Source of the DNA: Hydrogeniiclostridium mannosilyticum
Lineage (GTDB): Bacteria; Bacillota; Clostridia; Oscillospirales; Acutalibacteraceae
Assembly (NCBI RefSeq): GCF_003268275.1
Contig: NZ_QLYR01000001.1
Location: 496,001-560,000 of the forward strand
Reading direction: 5' to 3'
DNA: 64,000 nucleotides
Below the pieces are notes generated by a model that saw only the letters and a list, made by a program, of their open reading frames with translations, was not told where the DNA came from and ran no database searches. A program made the translations under genes and the position numbers. Shown piece after piece: positions 26,396-34,306 of this stretch. Position 1 is the first letter of the stretch. The number at the start of each line of letters is the position of its first letter.

Positions 26396-26458
26396 GTATA
26401 TAAACCATTCCTTTCCTGCAAACTATTTTCCCGCTCACTAACGGGCCGGAACCCCAGC

Positions 26459-27217
26459 CTATTGCCGGCGCTCAGTTCCACAGTAAGGGCAGGCCCCCTG
26501 GTCCGCATGGAATTGTTTGCCGCAGTTCCGGCAGAAAACCACCGCGGTATTGGGAGAAGGCGCGGCGTCCTGCACCGGTGGGATATACACGCCCGGCTGC
26601 CGGGGCGGCTGTTCTGCCGGCTGCACGGGCACTTGCTGCTGAACCGGCTGGCTCTGCGCTTGCGGCGCCTGTGCCTGCGCCGGAGCAGGCTGGTTCTGCG
26701 GAGGAGTCTGCCGGGGCTGCGGTGGGACGGGCATTTGAACCGGTGGCTGTGGGCGGGTACGACTGTTTGTGCCGCTCCCCAGCTTGCGATTGATGTCCGC
26801 TACATTGCGGCAGATCAGCACAAACAGCATAAGCAGTTCATAGAGCAGGCGCACGATTACATTGCCCAAAACAGCAATGCCCAGGCCCGCCAATGAATTC
26901 TGGCCAATATTCCCGGGGCCAACGAATATGTAAGCCAACCCAAAAAGGAACAAAAAGACGGCGACCGCCATATAAATAATCCGCAGAACCGACTCCAGCA
27001 TGAGTTTGCGAAAATGCAAAAATTCATAAAGCCAGCCTAAAAACCCGTGAAATTTACCCTCGTTGCGCGGGGACAAAAAGGCGAAAAAGAGCACAAGCGC
27101 CACTGCCAGCGCAATAATTCCACAGATGGTACTGATGGATCCGGGTCCTTGGGCGCCTCCGTAAGCCCCGGAAAAGCCGTTGAAATAATTGTAAGAATTT
27201 GCTAACAAATGGAACAT
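26459..27217 (-). CDS. Membrane protein with Pro/Gln-rich linker and zinc ribbon (DUF4282-like)
   Basis: Of 252 aa, residues ~28-150 hold three or four hydrophobic segments with a pattern like DUF4282 membrane proteins (RLLYELLMLFVLICRNVADI). Residues ~160-215 are a Pro/Gln/Ala-rich linker and residues ~229-248 a zinc ribbon (CRNCGKQFHADQGACPYCG). ATG is preceded by GAGGAGG. It lies between the FHA and kinase genes of T7SS unit 1. Function unknown; the linker and ribbon suggest protein binding at the inner membrane face. Confidence 0.7.
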   Translation of the reverse strand: MFHLLANSYNYFNGFSGAYGGAQGPGSISTICGIIALAVALVLFFAFLSPRNEGKFHGFLGWLYEFLHFRKLMLESVLRIIYMAVAVFLFLFGLAYIFVGPGNIGQNSLAGLGIAVLGNVIVRLLYELLMLFVLICRNVADINRKLGSGTNSRTRPQPPVQMPVPPQPRQTPPQNQPAPAQAQAPQAQSQPVQQQVPVQPAEQPPRQPGVYIPPVQDAAPSPNTAVVFCRNCGKQFHADQGACPYCGTERRQ

Positions 27218-27302
27218 TTTATTGCCTCCTCATTCATTACCTGTTTATTAAAAGCCTCGCTGAAAATCAGAGAAACCGGCAGCCCATTGTATGGCCACGC
27301 TG

Positions 27303-27938
27303 CTACTCAACCGTAAAAATTTCATCTGCAAGGCTGATTTTATCGCCCGAGTGCAAGGGAATTTCCTGATCAGGCTCCGCGATCCTGCCGTTTACGTAGC
27401 TTTTATTCAACGACCCTCGATCCACCAAATAACAGCCGCCATCCCTCGACACAATGTCCGCATGGCGCCGGCTGATAGAAGGATTCCCCTCTATACAATA
27501 ATCGACAAGCCCTGCTTTTTTTCCGATTTTCAATACCGGACGCATAATGGGGATCCGAGCACCTGTTTTCTCATGGAGCAGATTCATAGGCGCGTTTTTT
27601 TTCTCTTCCCTGTGAACCTCCTCTGCCGCTTTGGCTTCCGCTTCCCGCCGGGCCTCTTCCTCCGCTTTCGCTTCCGCTTCCTGCCGGGCCTCTTCCTCCG
27701 CTTTCGCCTGCTCGCGAAGTTGAACCGCCTCAGAGATTAAGACAGTCCCTCCTTTTTCTGAGGAAGTCCCTGACGGGCCGCGCTGAACAGATGGAGGCAG
27801 ATCGGTCTCCAAGCCTGTCAGTAGGTTGTGAAAGTCCCGAAGTGAAAAGGGCTCACTGTTCCTCAAAAAGTTGACCACTGTCTGAGCATAAGCGCAGTCC
27901 TCTTCGCCTGAAAAGGAGCTCCTGTAAATAACCTCCAA
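27303..27938 (-). CDS. FHA-domain protein, C-terminal fragment of a frameshifted gene
   Basis: The 211-aa frame starts with TTG lacking a ribosome site and appears to be the downstream part of the gene that begins at 28330. Residues 1-45 complete the DUF6382 fold of the upstream frame. Then come GGTVLIS (a possible phospho-Thr site like the motifs in the LRR protein), a Glu/Ala/Lys-rich helix with a 12-residue repeat (~75-112), and an FHA domain (~125-210) with intact SISRRHADI and NKSYVNG. FHA domains bind phosphothreonine peptides, so kinase substrates of this locus are the likely ligands. Confidence 0.72.
   Translation of the reverse strand: MEVIYRSSFSGEEDCAYAQTVVNFLRNSEPFSLRDFHNLLTGLETDLPPSVQRGPSGTSSEKGGTVLISEAVQLREQAKAEEEARQEAEAKAEEEARREAEAKAAEEVHREEKKNAPMNLLHEKTGARIPIMRPVLKIGKKAGLVDYCIEGNPSISRRHADIVSRDGGCYLVDRGSLNKSYVNGRIAEPDQEIPLHSGDKISLADEIFTVE
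27635..27706 (-). repeat. Two tandem 36-bp repeats within the FHA gene
   Basis: Units 27635-27670 and 27671-27706 differ at one position and encode a 12-residue Glu/Ala/Lys helix repeat. A likely site of copy-number slippage. Confidence 0.85.
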
Positions 27939-28330
27939 CAGCAGATAGCGAAGTCCGGCGCCGCAAACCCCTGGACCGGCACATAGCAGAGGCGGGCGCC
28001 CCCTTCAGAAATAAAAGCCGTTTCCGGTTCTACTGCAAGCTGTTGAGAAATTCCTGCCGCTTCCGCCGCTAAGCCGGCCTCTGTCAACCTTTTCTCAATA
28101 TTCAAAAATTTTTCCTTTGTCATAACCTCCCTGCAAACGGCTTCCAGCGGGCGGCAGCCCGAAACCGGATAATCCAGAAAGCGCTGTCCCTCCCGGATAA
28201 CCGCCTGGCAAAACACCACCCCATTGACCTGGCCGAGTACCTCCTGCCGTTCAAGCTCAAGAATCATCCCTGGTTCCAGCCTGACAGTAAAAACAGCGCC
28301 GTTTTCATTAATACTGTACTGTAAATCCAA
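27863..28330 (-). CDS. DUF6382-like N-terminal part of a frameshifted FHA protein
   Basis: Start TTG at 28330 is 8 nt after AAGGAG; the GTG at 28339 lies right on that site. The first ~125 residues fit the DUF6382 domain found N-terminal to FHA domains in clostridial proteins. After PVQGFAAPDFAI the frame continues with an unlikely tail (CCWRLFTGAPFQ) to a stop at 27863, while the -1 frame gives LLLEVIYRSSF and joins the FHA fragment. One lost base near 27945 explains the break. It could be a true mutation, a sequencing error or a frameshift signal. Confidence 0.68.
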   Translation of the reverse strand: MDLQYSINENGAVFTVRLEPGMILELERQEVLGQVNGVVFCQAVIREGQRFLDYPVSGCRPLEAVCREVMTKEKFLNIEKRLTEAGLAAEAAGISQQLAVEPETAFISEGGARLCYVPVQGFAAPDFAICCWRLFTGAPFQAKRTALMLRQWSTF

Positions 28331-28331
28331 C

Positions 28332-28721
28332 CTACTCACTCCTTACCGTCTTATTCAGCGCCGCCGTAACACCCGCATTATCTTCAAATAAATTTTTTAA
28401 GTGCTCCATCTGGGGCGTACCGGTCAGCAGCGTTCCAATCCCCAAATTCTGTGCCTCCATTGTTAACTGCATTTCCATTCTTTCATATTGCTCCATGCTG
28501 GTTTCTATAAACATGCTGATCTTTTTCATTTTTATTTCCGACGCTTTCACGCCTTCACACAGGCTCTGATATTTCGCCCGAAAATTGGAATCCGCCGTCA
28601 GTGCCGGGTCCGGACTCAAACCCGCCAGCAACGTCTCGGCCTCTTTTATATGCTGCAAGCAAGCGCAAGCCTCTGCCGTCAGCTCATCCCCCCAGCCGGT
28701 TTGTACCTTTAGCCCCGCCAT
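28332..28721 (-). CDS. Hypothetical helical protein in the T7SS unit
   Basis: The 129-aa protein is mostly helical, with an internal stretch SEIKMKKISMFIETSMEQYERMEMQL that suggests a helical hairpin, and no signal peptide. AAAGGTGG precedes the ATG. It lies between a WXG-like gene and the DUF6382/FHA gene with almost no spacers, so it is co-translated with them. Its size and fold suggest a WXG-related or chaperone role; I do not recognise the family. Confidence 0.6.
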   Translation of the reverse strand: MAGLKVQTGWGDELTAEACACLQHIKEAETLLAGLSPDPALTADSNFRAKYQSLCEGVKASEIKMKKISMFIETSMEQYERMEMQLTMEAQNLGIGTLLTGTPQMEHLKNLFEDNAGVTAALNKTVRSE

Positions 28722-28745
28722 TGGGCCACACCACCTTTCTGCTTT

Positions 28746-29048
28746 TTAAAACAGTCCCTCCCCATCCTCCAGAAATAAATCTTCCCGGAGCAGTTCGGCC
28801 TCTACCCGCAGCCGGGTGCACGCCGTTGAAATTTCCTCCGCCAATTGCTCCGTCCGCCGGATTTCCTGGTCAAGCTCTGCAATCACCTTATCAATAGCCG
28901 CTGACAGATAAGCGGTTTCCTCCGACCGCCAAGCCTGATGAACCCCGCTTTTCAAGAGCTCCGCCTTATGCTTTGCCGACCGAAGGCTTTCCGCGCAGGC
29001 CAAGAGCTCTTGCTCCTGCCTGTGCACAGCCGCTGCATCCAAGCTCAA
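28746..29048 (-). CDS. WXG-like helical protein downstream of essC
   Basis: A TTG start at 29048 is supported by AAGGGG about 10 nt upstream. The 100-aa protein is a helical hairpin with a tryptophan in the turn (VHQAWRSEET, residue ~40) and a C-terminal acidic end (FLEDGEGLF). It resembles WXG100 proteins in length and shape but lacks the WxG glycine. It is encoded third in unit 1. Possibly a secreted substrate or a structural partner of EssC. Confidence 0.62.
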   Translation of the reverse strand: MSLDAAAVHRQEQELLACAESLRSAKHKAELLKSGVHQAWRSEETAYLSAAIDKVIAELDQEIRRTEQLAEEISTACTRLRVEAELLREDLFLEDGEGLF

Positions 29049-29107
29049 ATTCCTGCACCCCTTTTCTAATTAACCAACAAGCCTCAGGAGCGTTAAGACT
29101 CCTCTTT

Positions 29108-29374
29108 TTACAGCAGTAAAAGCTGTATGCCATTCTTCCACCCCAGTTCTCTCGGCGTTTTCACCCCACTGAAAATACTGCCGCTTTTTCGGTCGCACAG
29201 TACGGCAGGCCCGCGTGCCTTATAGCTGCCGGGTACAATTTCCTCCATCAGCTTAGAAAGCAGGAGTGTAATCTCATGTATACGGAGATCCAGGGGAAGG
29301 CGCGCTTCATAGATTTTCTCCCCTGCCGGAAAGAAGAGCTCTACAAAAATTTTATCCCGGCTTTCCTCATGCAT
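29108..29374 (-). CDS. esaB: YukD/EsaB-like ubiquitin-fold protein
   Basis: The 88-aa protein shows the beta-grasp pattern of YukD/EsaB: IFVELFFP strand, DLRIHEITLLLSKLM helix, and the closing LGWKNGIQLLLL. These small ubiquitin-like proteins are conserved regulators or components of Firmicutes T7SS. Its ATG overlaps the essC stop by 8 bp, so it is coupled to EssC. Assignment rests on fold pattern and position. Confidence 0.78.
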   Translation of the reverse strand: MHEESRDKIFVELFFPAGEKIYEARLPLDLRIHEITLLLSKLMEEIVPGSYKARGPAVLCDRKSGSIFSGVKTPRELGWKNGIQLLLL

Positions 29375-32300
29375 CCTCGGCGCCTCCTTCCTCGGTGGCC
29401 AGCAGCTTTATCAATGCTGGCCTGCCATCCTCCACCAAATAGCCAAATTCATCCCCAACATGCTCATAGAGCTGGCGGCCGGGCCGTACTTTGAGCTGGA
29501 ACTGATCCGAAATTCCATCGCCTACCCAAACAGCGGTGTTAAAAACCGCCTGTTTTTTAAACCAGGGGCGGAAGGAGAAAGAGGAAACTCCGGCAGCGGT
29601 TTCAGCCATGACAAAGAACACAGCCAACGGCACCTCGCACTTTTCCAGCAGGACATGCAGCTTATCCTTACCGTCTTCCGTCAGCAGGCTAAACACCTCA
29701 TTGACGCCATTCACCAAATAAAGCCTGGGCTCATATACCGGCGGTTCACCACCCTGCTCACGAATATCCTTTGCCGTGTTATGACGGTGCACCAGCTCGC
29801 CAAACAACTCCACCACCGCCGCATTCAGGGCCTCCCCACTGCTGTGGCAGGCCGCCGAACCGGGCGCATGGATAGCTCCCGATCCATCCAAAACCGTGAC
29901 TCGGAGCTCCCGGCGGCCCGCGGTTACTTCTGCCAACGCCTGCATAAACGCTGTACACCCGGACTGCGACAAGACATAGTGTACCGGCCTGCTCTTCAAG
30001 GCGAGAACCGCCGTGCGCAGAGATTCCTTCTCCACCCCAACAGGATACCGGAGCTGCTCCCCATCAATAGCATCCGCTACAAAGGCAGGCGTTACCCGCT
30101 CAGGCAGAATCGGCACGCGCGGCGCCCGGGAGCCGCTGCTGCATTCGGCAAGGGCTTCGCAGAAAGCCCGCACTGTCAGCGCCGTATCCCCTTCAGACAC
30201 AGACGCGGTCTGAAACTCGTACACCTTATCTGTTTTAACCAAGCCCCTTCCCTTGCAGCGCCCCGGGACGACTCCACCCGTAGAGCCCAGTATTCCGCTG
30301 TAATCCGATGAGTCGTTCATTTGCAGTACAAACAATTGGCGAAAGTTTTGCAAGGTCCTGTACCGTACCGCATTACTGTTCACCGCAGTAATGACAAACA
30401 AAATGCCGTATTTAGAACCTTCACGGGACAGAAGCGCCACCTGAGGCTCCAGCTCCTCGTAGGTTTCACAGAAACCGGCGTAATTTTGAATGACCGTGAG
30501 AATATAAGGCAGGTTTTTCCCTGAAGACCGGTTATAGCAGGCCAGATCCCCGCCAAATTCGGCACAAGCCCGCTTTCGATGCTCCAGCTCCTCAGTAAGC
30601 ATTTTGAAAAAGTTCTGCATTTTTTCCGTGTCATAGGAAAAGAGGACATCGCCCACCTGGGGCGCCTTAACGAAGGCCCTCAGCGTTTCTGAACCGAAGT
30701 CAAGCAAATATACATGGAGCGTACGGGCGCTGTGTGTGCGCAACAAGCCGTACAGTAAGGTGGTGATAAACGTCGTCTTGCCGCCGCCCGCAGCGCCATA
30801 GACCACGGCGTTGCCCTCCGCAGAAAGCGGAAGCGTCAGCGGGAACTGCCGCTGGTTCTCCGGGTCATCCGCCTCGCCGACCACCGGGGTCAATCCCTCG
30901 CCGGATATCGATGCCGCGGCGCCGTACTTGTTCAGTAGGTCATCCAAAACGATCATTTTCTCCAGCGGCGGCATCCACATGGGCCGCGCATGGATCCCCT
31001 CCGCCGTGGCCAACTCCGCCAGATATTGAACGATGGTGTCCAGCTGCTTAGCGGCGCCGCTGCGCTTCCGCTGGAGCGACGCCTGCCGGACGACATGGCC
31101 CACCCCGTCTAGGATGGAGACCGAGCGGTCCTTCTCCGCCTCCGGTCTGTCGCTGGGCGTATAGGGCGCTCCAGCCCAGGCAGACTGGCCCAGCTCAAAC
31201 ACCTCGTTGTACCCTACCTGCAGGTAAAACCGCCCCGTCTTAGTCAGCTCTGCCGCATCCGGGCGTTTGAGCATATCCATGCTATCGCTTTTTTCCTGTA
31301 CCTTCAGACAGACACGAAAACGGCTGTTGCTCCAGATTTGGTCATCCACCACACCGCTGGGCTTTTGCGTGGCTAAGATTAGATGGACGCCGAGACTCCG
31401 GCCGATGCGTGCCGCGCTAACCAATTCCCGCATAAAATCAGGCTGTTGTGTTTTTAGCTCTGCAAACTCGTCGGAAATAATAAATAAATGCTGCAAAGGC
31501 TCCGCCACGGTTCCTTCTCGAAACAGCTTCTGATATTTATAAATATCAATATTGCTCACGCCGATGCGTTTACTTACCGACTGAAAGATGGCCTGCCGCC
31601 GCTTGAGCTCGCTTTGAATAGAAACCAAGGAACGATTGACCGCCGCCCCGTCCAAGTTTGTGATGATGCCCACTGTATGCGGCAGCCTTTCAAAGGCCTT
31701 GGCCATGCCGCCGCCCTTGTAGTCAATAAGGATAAAGGCCACCTCATTGGGGTGGTAATTCACTGCCAACGAAAGAATGTAGGTAATAATAAACTCGCTT
31801 TTGCCGGAGCCCGTCATACCCGCAACCAGGCCGTGGGGCCCATGAAATTTTTCATGAAGATCCAGGGTGAACAGGTTACCGTTTTCATCTACGCCGACCT
31901 CTGTCGCCAAGGTCCGGGTAGGGTCATGCTCCTTCCAGCGGGTAAGCACATTGAGGTGCTCTGCCTTACCCACACCAAACATGCGCAGAAAAGTCAGCAT
32001 GCTGGGAAGCTCCTTTTTCGAAGCCGCCGTATGCAGGAAGGTATTGCCCAGCTTTACGGCCAGCTCCCGGCAGGAGGCGTCCATGGCAATATCCGGTGTG
32101 AACGGCAGCTGCCTGCCGTAAAGGTCATCCTGGTCATATAAAAGCGCCTCCTGTCCATGGAGCTCCACAACCTTTGCGCATTCCTTCGGCAAAAAGCGTA
32201 GCTCATCATAAAGCGCCACCAGAGAAAAGCCCCGGCATTCCTTTTCTTGAAGGATCTGGCGTACCAGCTCTGTCTGGCTGCCCAGCCGCCTATCCAACGC

Positions 32301-33905
32301 AAACACCACATACCAGGGAATTGGATCCTCCCGGCCTTCAGAGGCGCCGCGCGCCGCGAACTCCCGCTCCAGCAGAACAGAAACCTCCCTGGCATCACCG
32401 GAGCTGGAAGCAATAAAATGCACGCTTTGCTCCGCATCCCAAGTGTGGGGCAGCCATTTAGCAAAACTCCAAACAGCCGTCTCCTTCTCCTCATACAGGA
32501 ACACCATTTTAACCTCATCATAGCTATGCAGCGCGCTGATTTGCAGCACAAGCCCGCGCACGTAAGCACAGGCTTCCTCACGCCCACCGATGATGCCCAC
32601 AATGGGCGTATCGCGCAGGGAGAGGGAAATGGGGACAAACGGGATCTCGTGCGGCCCGGTACACAATGCGTAAAGCTCCCTCTGCAAAGGGTCGTCCTCC
32701 AACGTAAATTTCTTTTCCGGGAAACGAAATTCCGCATCCATAGGCAGGGAACCGATGCCCAGCCTCAGCATAAGGAAATCGTTATGGCGGTAGGTACGCT
32801 CCCAAAGATTACGCCGGGTGCTACGGATGCGGTCGATGCAATCCTCCAGCGTCACGATATTCTCCCCAAGAATCGTCCGTTGACGCACACACTCTTCCTC
32901 AATACTACGGCGCATCTCTTCAATATAAGCCCGGTATTTCTGCCGGCGCTCCGCCTCCTTTTTACGACGGCTCCGCTTTTCAAACAGCTTTGTCAGAACA
33001 GGCCATAAAACCGTACCCAGCAGCATCCCCACCGACATGACCAAAGAGGGCATTGCGCTGAGCATGCTCCCACCGGCATTCAGAACATTGTAAAGTGTAA
33101 AAAATCCGGTTGAAAGCGAAACCAGGCCCATCGTCATGGAGGGGCCCAAAACCAGCATCATCGGCGTGGTATCCCTGCTCGGGGGTGAGGGCGGCGGGTC
33201 AATTGTAAAACGGGCCGTTTCCACATCCCGCTTAAAACGGGGCGAGCGGTAAAATACGCCTGTATAATCCTGTGTTTCTTCCTCTTCGCATTCCTCTGGA
33301 AGCGGCGGAATGGTTTCAGGAATAAACGGCTGCAGGCTTCCGCCGCAGCGGACCAGGCCATCCGGGTTGTTCATGGCTAAAAAGCCCTTGCCCGGCAAAA
33401 TTTTCAGCCCATTGATATAAATAATATCCCCTGGAAAGACCTCCCGGTTATCGATGCGGATTCCATTTACAAAGGTACCGTTGGCGCTGCCCAGATCTAT
33501 TATAAACATCCGGCCGTCCCGCCCCTCCAGGCGGGCATGGCGTCCCGAAACGTAGGGCAGGCGGTAACAAATGTCATTTTCCGCGTCACGGCCGACCTGT
33601 ACGGTAAACGACAGCGGAACAGCAAATTTTGAAAACACCCGGCGGTCGTCTGTTTCTGGGTCGGCAAAGAGCAGCAGCTTACGCCCGGTTTCAGCCTCCC
33701 GCAAAGGATAGACGCCGCCATCCTCCAGCGCCGCCGTACCGGAATGATTTCCAGCCAAGTCTAGATGCACCTTTCTCCCCGACCGCAGCAGCCAGCTTCC
33801 ACTGACTCCTTCCACTGTGACGATGCCCAGGGAATAACGGCCGCTGACCCTTGAGGGGAGCGTCAGCGTTGCAATTTTATTCTGTTCAACCAGTGTCAGC
33901 AGCAT
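29367..33905 (-). CDS. essC: EssC/YukBA-type T7SS ATPase with FHA domain
   Basis: The 1512-aa protein is the motor of type VII secretion. Residues 1-90 are a degenerate FHA-like domain and ~100-170 a full one (VSGRHARLE, GSANGTFVNG). Two transmembrane segments lie at ~248-300. FtsK/SpoIIIE domain D1 has Walker A GMTGSGKS (~696-703) and Walker B HLFIISDEF (~806-814). D2 has Walker A GAAGGGKT (~1037-1044), but its Walker B reads LTVIQNY, without the acidic pair. D3 keeps only SQSGCTAF near 1313, with no Lys, so it should not hydrolyse ATP. Length and order fit EssC of T7SSb. First gene of unit 1, ~97-nt leader from the promoter at 34009-34059. Confidence 0.95.
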   Translation of the reverse strand: MLLTLVEQNKIATLTLPSRVSGRYSLGIVTVEGVSGSWLLRSGRKVHLDLAGNHSGTAALEDGGVYPLREAETGRKLLLFADPETDDRRVFSKFAVPLSFTVQVGRDAENDICYRLPYVSGRHARLEGRDGRMFIIDLGSANGTFVNGIRIDNREVFPGDIIYINGLKILPGKGFLAMNNPDGLVRCGGSLQPFIPETIPPLPEECEEEETQDYTGVFYRSPRFKRDVETARFTIDPPPSPPSRDTTPMMLVLGPSMTMGLVSLSTGFFTLYNVLNAGGSMLSAMPSLVMSVGMLLGTVLWPVLTKLFEKRSRRKKEAERRQKYRAYIEEMRRSIEEECVRQRTILGENIVTLEDCIDRIRSTRRNLWERTYRHNDFLMLRLGIGSLPMDAEFRFPEKKFTLEDDPLQRELYALCTGPHEIPFVPISLSLRDTPIVGIIGGREEACAYVRGLVLQISALHSYDEVKMVFLYEEKETAVWSFAKWLPHTWDAEQSVHFIASSSGDAREVSVLLEREFAARGASEGREDPIPWYVVFALDRRLGSQTELVRQILQEKECRGFSLVALYDELRFLPKECAKVVELHGQEALLYDQDDLYGRQLPFTPDIAMDASCRELAVKLGNTFLHTAASKKELPSMLTFLRMFGVGKAEHLNVLTRWKEHDPTRTLATEVGVDENGNLFTLDLHEKFHGPHGLVAGMTGSGKSEFIITYILSLAVNYHPNEVAFILIDYKGGGMAKAFERLPHTVGIITNLDGAAVNRSLVSIQSELKRRQAIFQSVSKRIGVSNIDIYKYQKLFREGTVAEPLQHLFIISDEFAELKTQQPDFMRELVSAARIGRSLGVHLILATQKPSGVVDDQIWSNSRFRVCLKVQEKSDSMDMLKRPDAAELTKTGRFYLQVGYNEVFELGQSAWAGAPYTPSDRPEAEKDRSVSILDGVGHVVRQASLQRKRSGAAKQLDTIVQYLAELATAEGIHARPMWMPPLEKMIVLDDLLNKYGAAASISGEGLTPVVGEADDPENQRQFPLTLPLSAEGNAVVYGAAGGGKTTFITTLLYGLLRTHSARTLHVYLLDFGSETLRAFVKAPQVGDVLFSYDTEKMQNFFKMLTEELEHRKRACAEFGGDLACYNRSSGKNLPYILTVIQNYAGFCETYEELEPQVALLSREGSKYGILFVITAVNSNAVRYRTLQNFRQLFVLQMNDSSDYSGILGSTGGVVPGRCKGRGLVKTDKVYEFQTASVSEGDTALTVRAFCEALAECSSGSRAPRVPILPERVTPAFVADAIDGEQLRYPVGVEKESLRTAVLALKSRPVHYVLSQSGCTAFMQALAEVTAGRRELRVTVLDGSGAIHAPGSAACHSSGEALNAAVVELFGELVHRHNTAKDIREQGGEPPVYEPRLYLVNGVNEVFSLLTEDGKDKLHVLLEKCEVPLAVFFVMAETAAGVSSFSFRPWFKKQAVFNTAVWVGDGISDQFQLKVRPGRQLYEHVGDEFGYLVEDGRPALIKLLATEEGGAEDA

Positions 33906-34008
33906 AGCCTATAATCCTTTCATAAAAACAGCAGCGCATGTTTTTCCGCCGGTTTCAACTAAGATAAAGATACCAGTTCAAAAGGAGCAACCTATTCCTC
34001 CGATTTTC

Positions 34009-34059
34009 AGTATAAAGTCTTTCCTGCATAATTGCAAACTGTGACAAAGTTTGTGACAG
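34009..34059 (-). promoter_or_regulatory. essC promoter with TGTCAC direct repeat
   Basis: On the minus strand TGTCAC-N6-TGTCAC (within 34039-34059), then TTGCAA (34032-34037), 17 bp, TATACT (34009-34014). Spacing and boxes equal those of the unit-2 promoter at 18963-19013, while spacer and N6 sequences differ, so the shared bases look selected. Confidence 0.75.
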
Positions 34060-34123
34060 CTTTTTTAGAAGGATGGTTTTGGCAGCTTTTCTGCCGATGC
34101 CGTCTAAAAAAGGCGAGAAAGTG

Positions 34124-34152
34124 TTTTCATCCTCCCCTTAAAATGGTATAAT
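34124..34152 (+). promoter_or_regulatory. Promoter of the divergent HTH regulator
   Basis: TTTTCA (34124-34129), 17-bp spacer, extended -10 TGGTATAAT (34144-34152). It gives a GC-rich leader of about 150 nt with possible hairpins (CGGGGCGCTGCCCC). The TGTCAC repeat lies 65 bp upstream. Confidence 0.65.
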
Positions 34153-34306
34153 GGCAACAAGCTTTCGGCTTGTTGCTGGGAAGCCTCCCTTTCGGGGCGC
34201 TGCCCCTCCCGCGCTTCCCGCGCGGCGGGGTCTTCCCCTGCTACTATTACCCGATATTTTCATGCCGGTTAAGAGGCTTTATCATTTGAAAGGGTGCTGC
34301 TGTAAC

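Noticed and set aside
34151-34306. N-terminal extension of the HTH regulator from ATG 34151
   Set aside because: That ATG lies inside the extended -10 box TGGTATAAT, has no ribosome site, and the extra residues are low-complexity; ATG 34307 fits the HTH domain.
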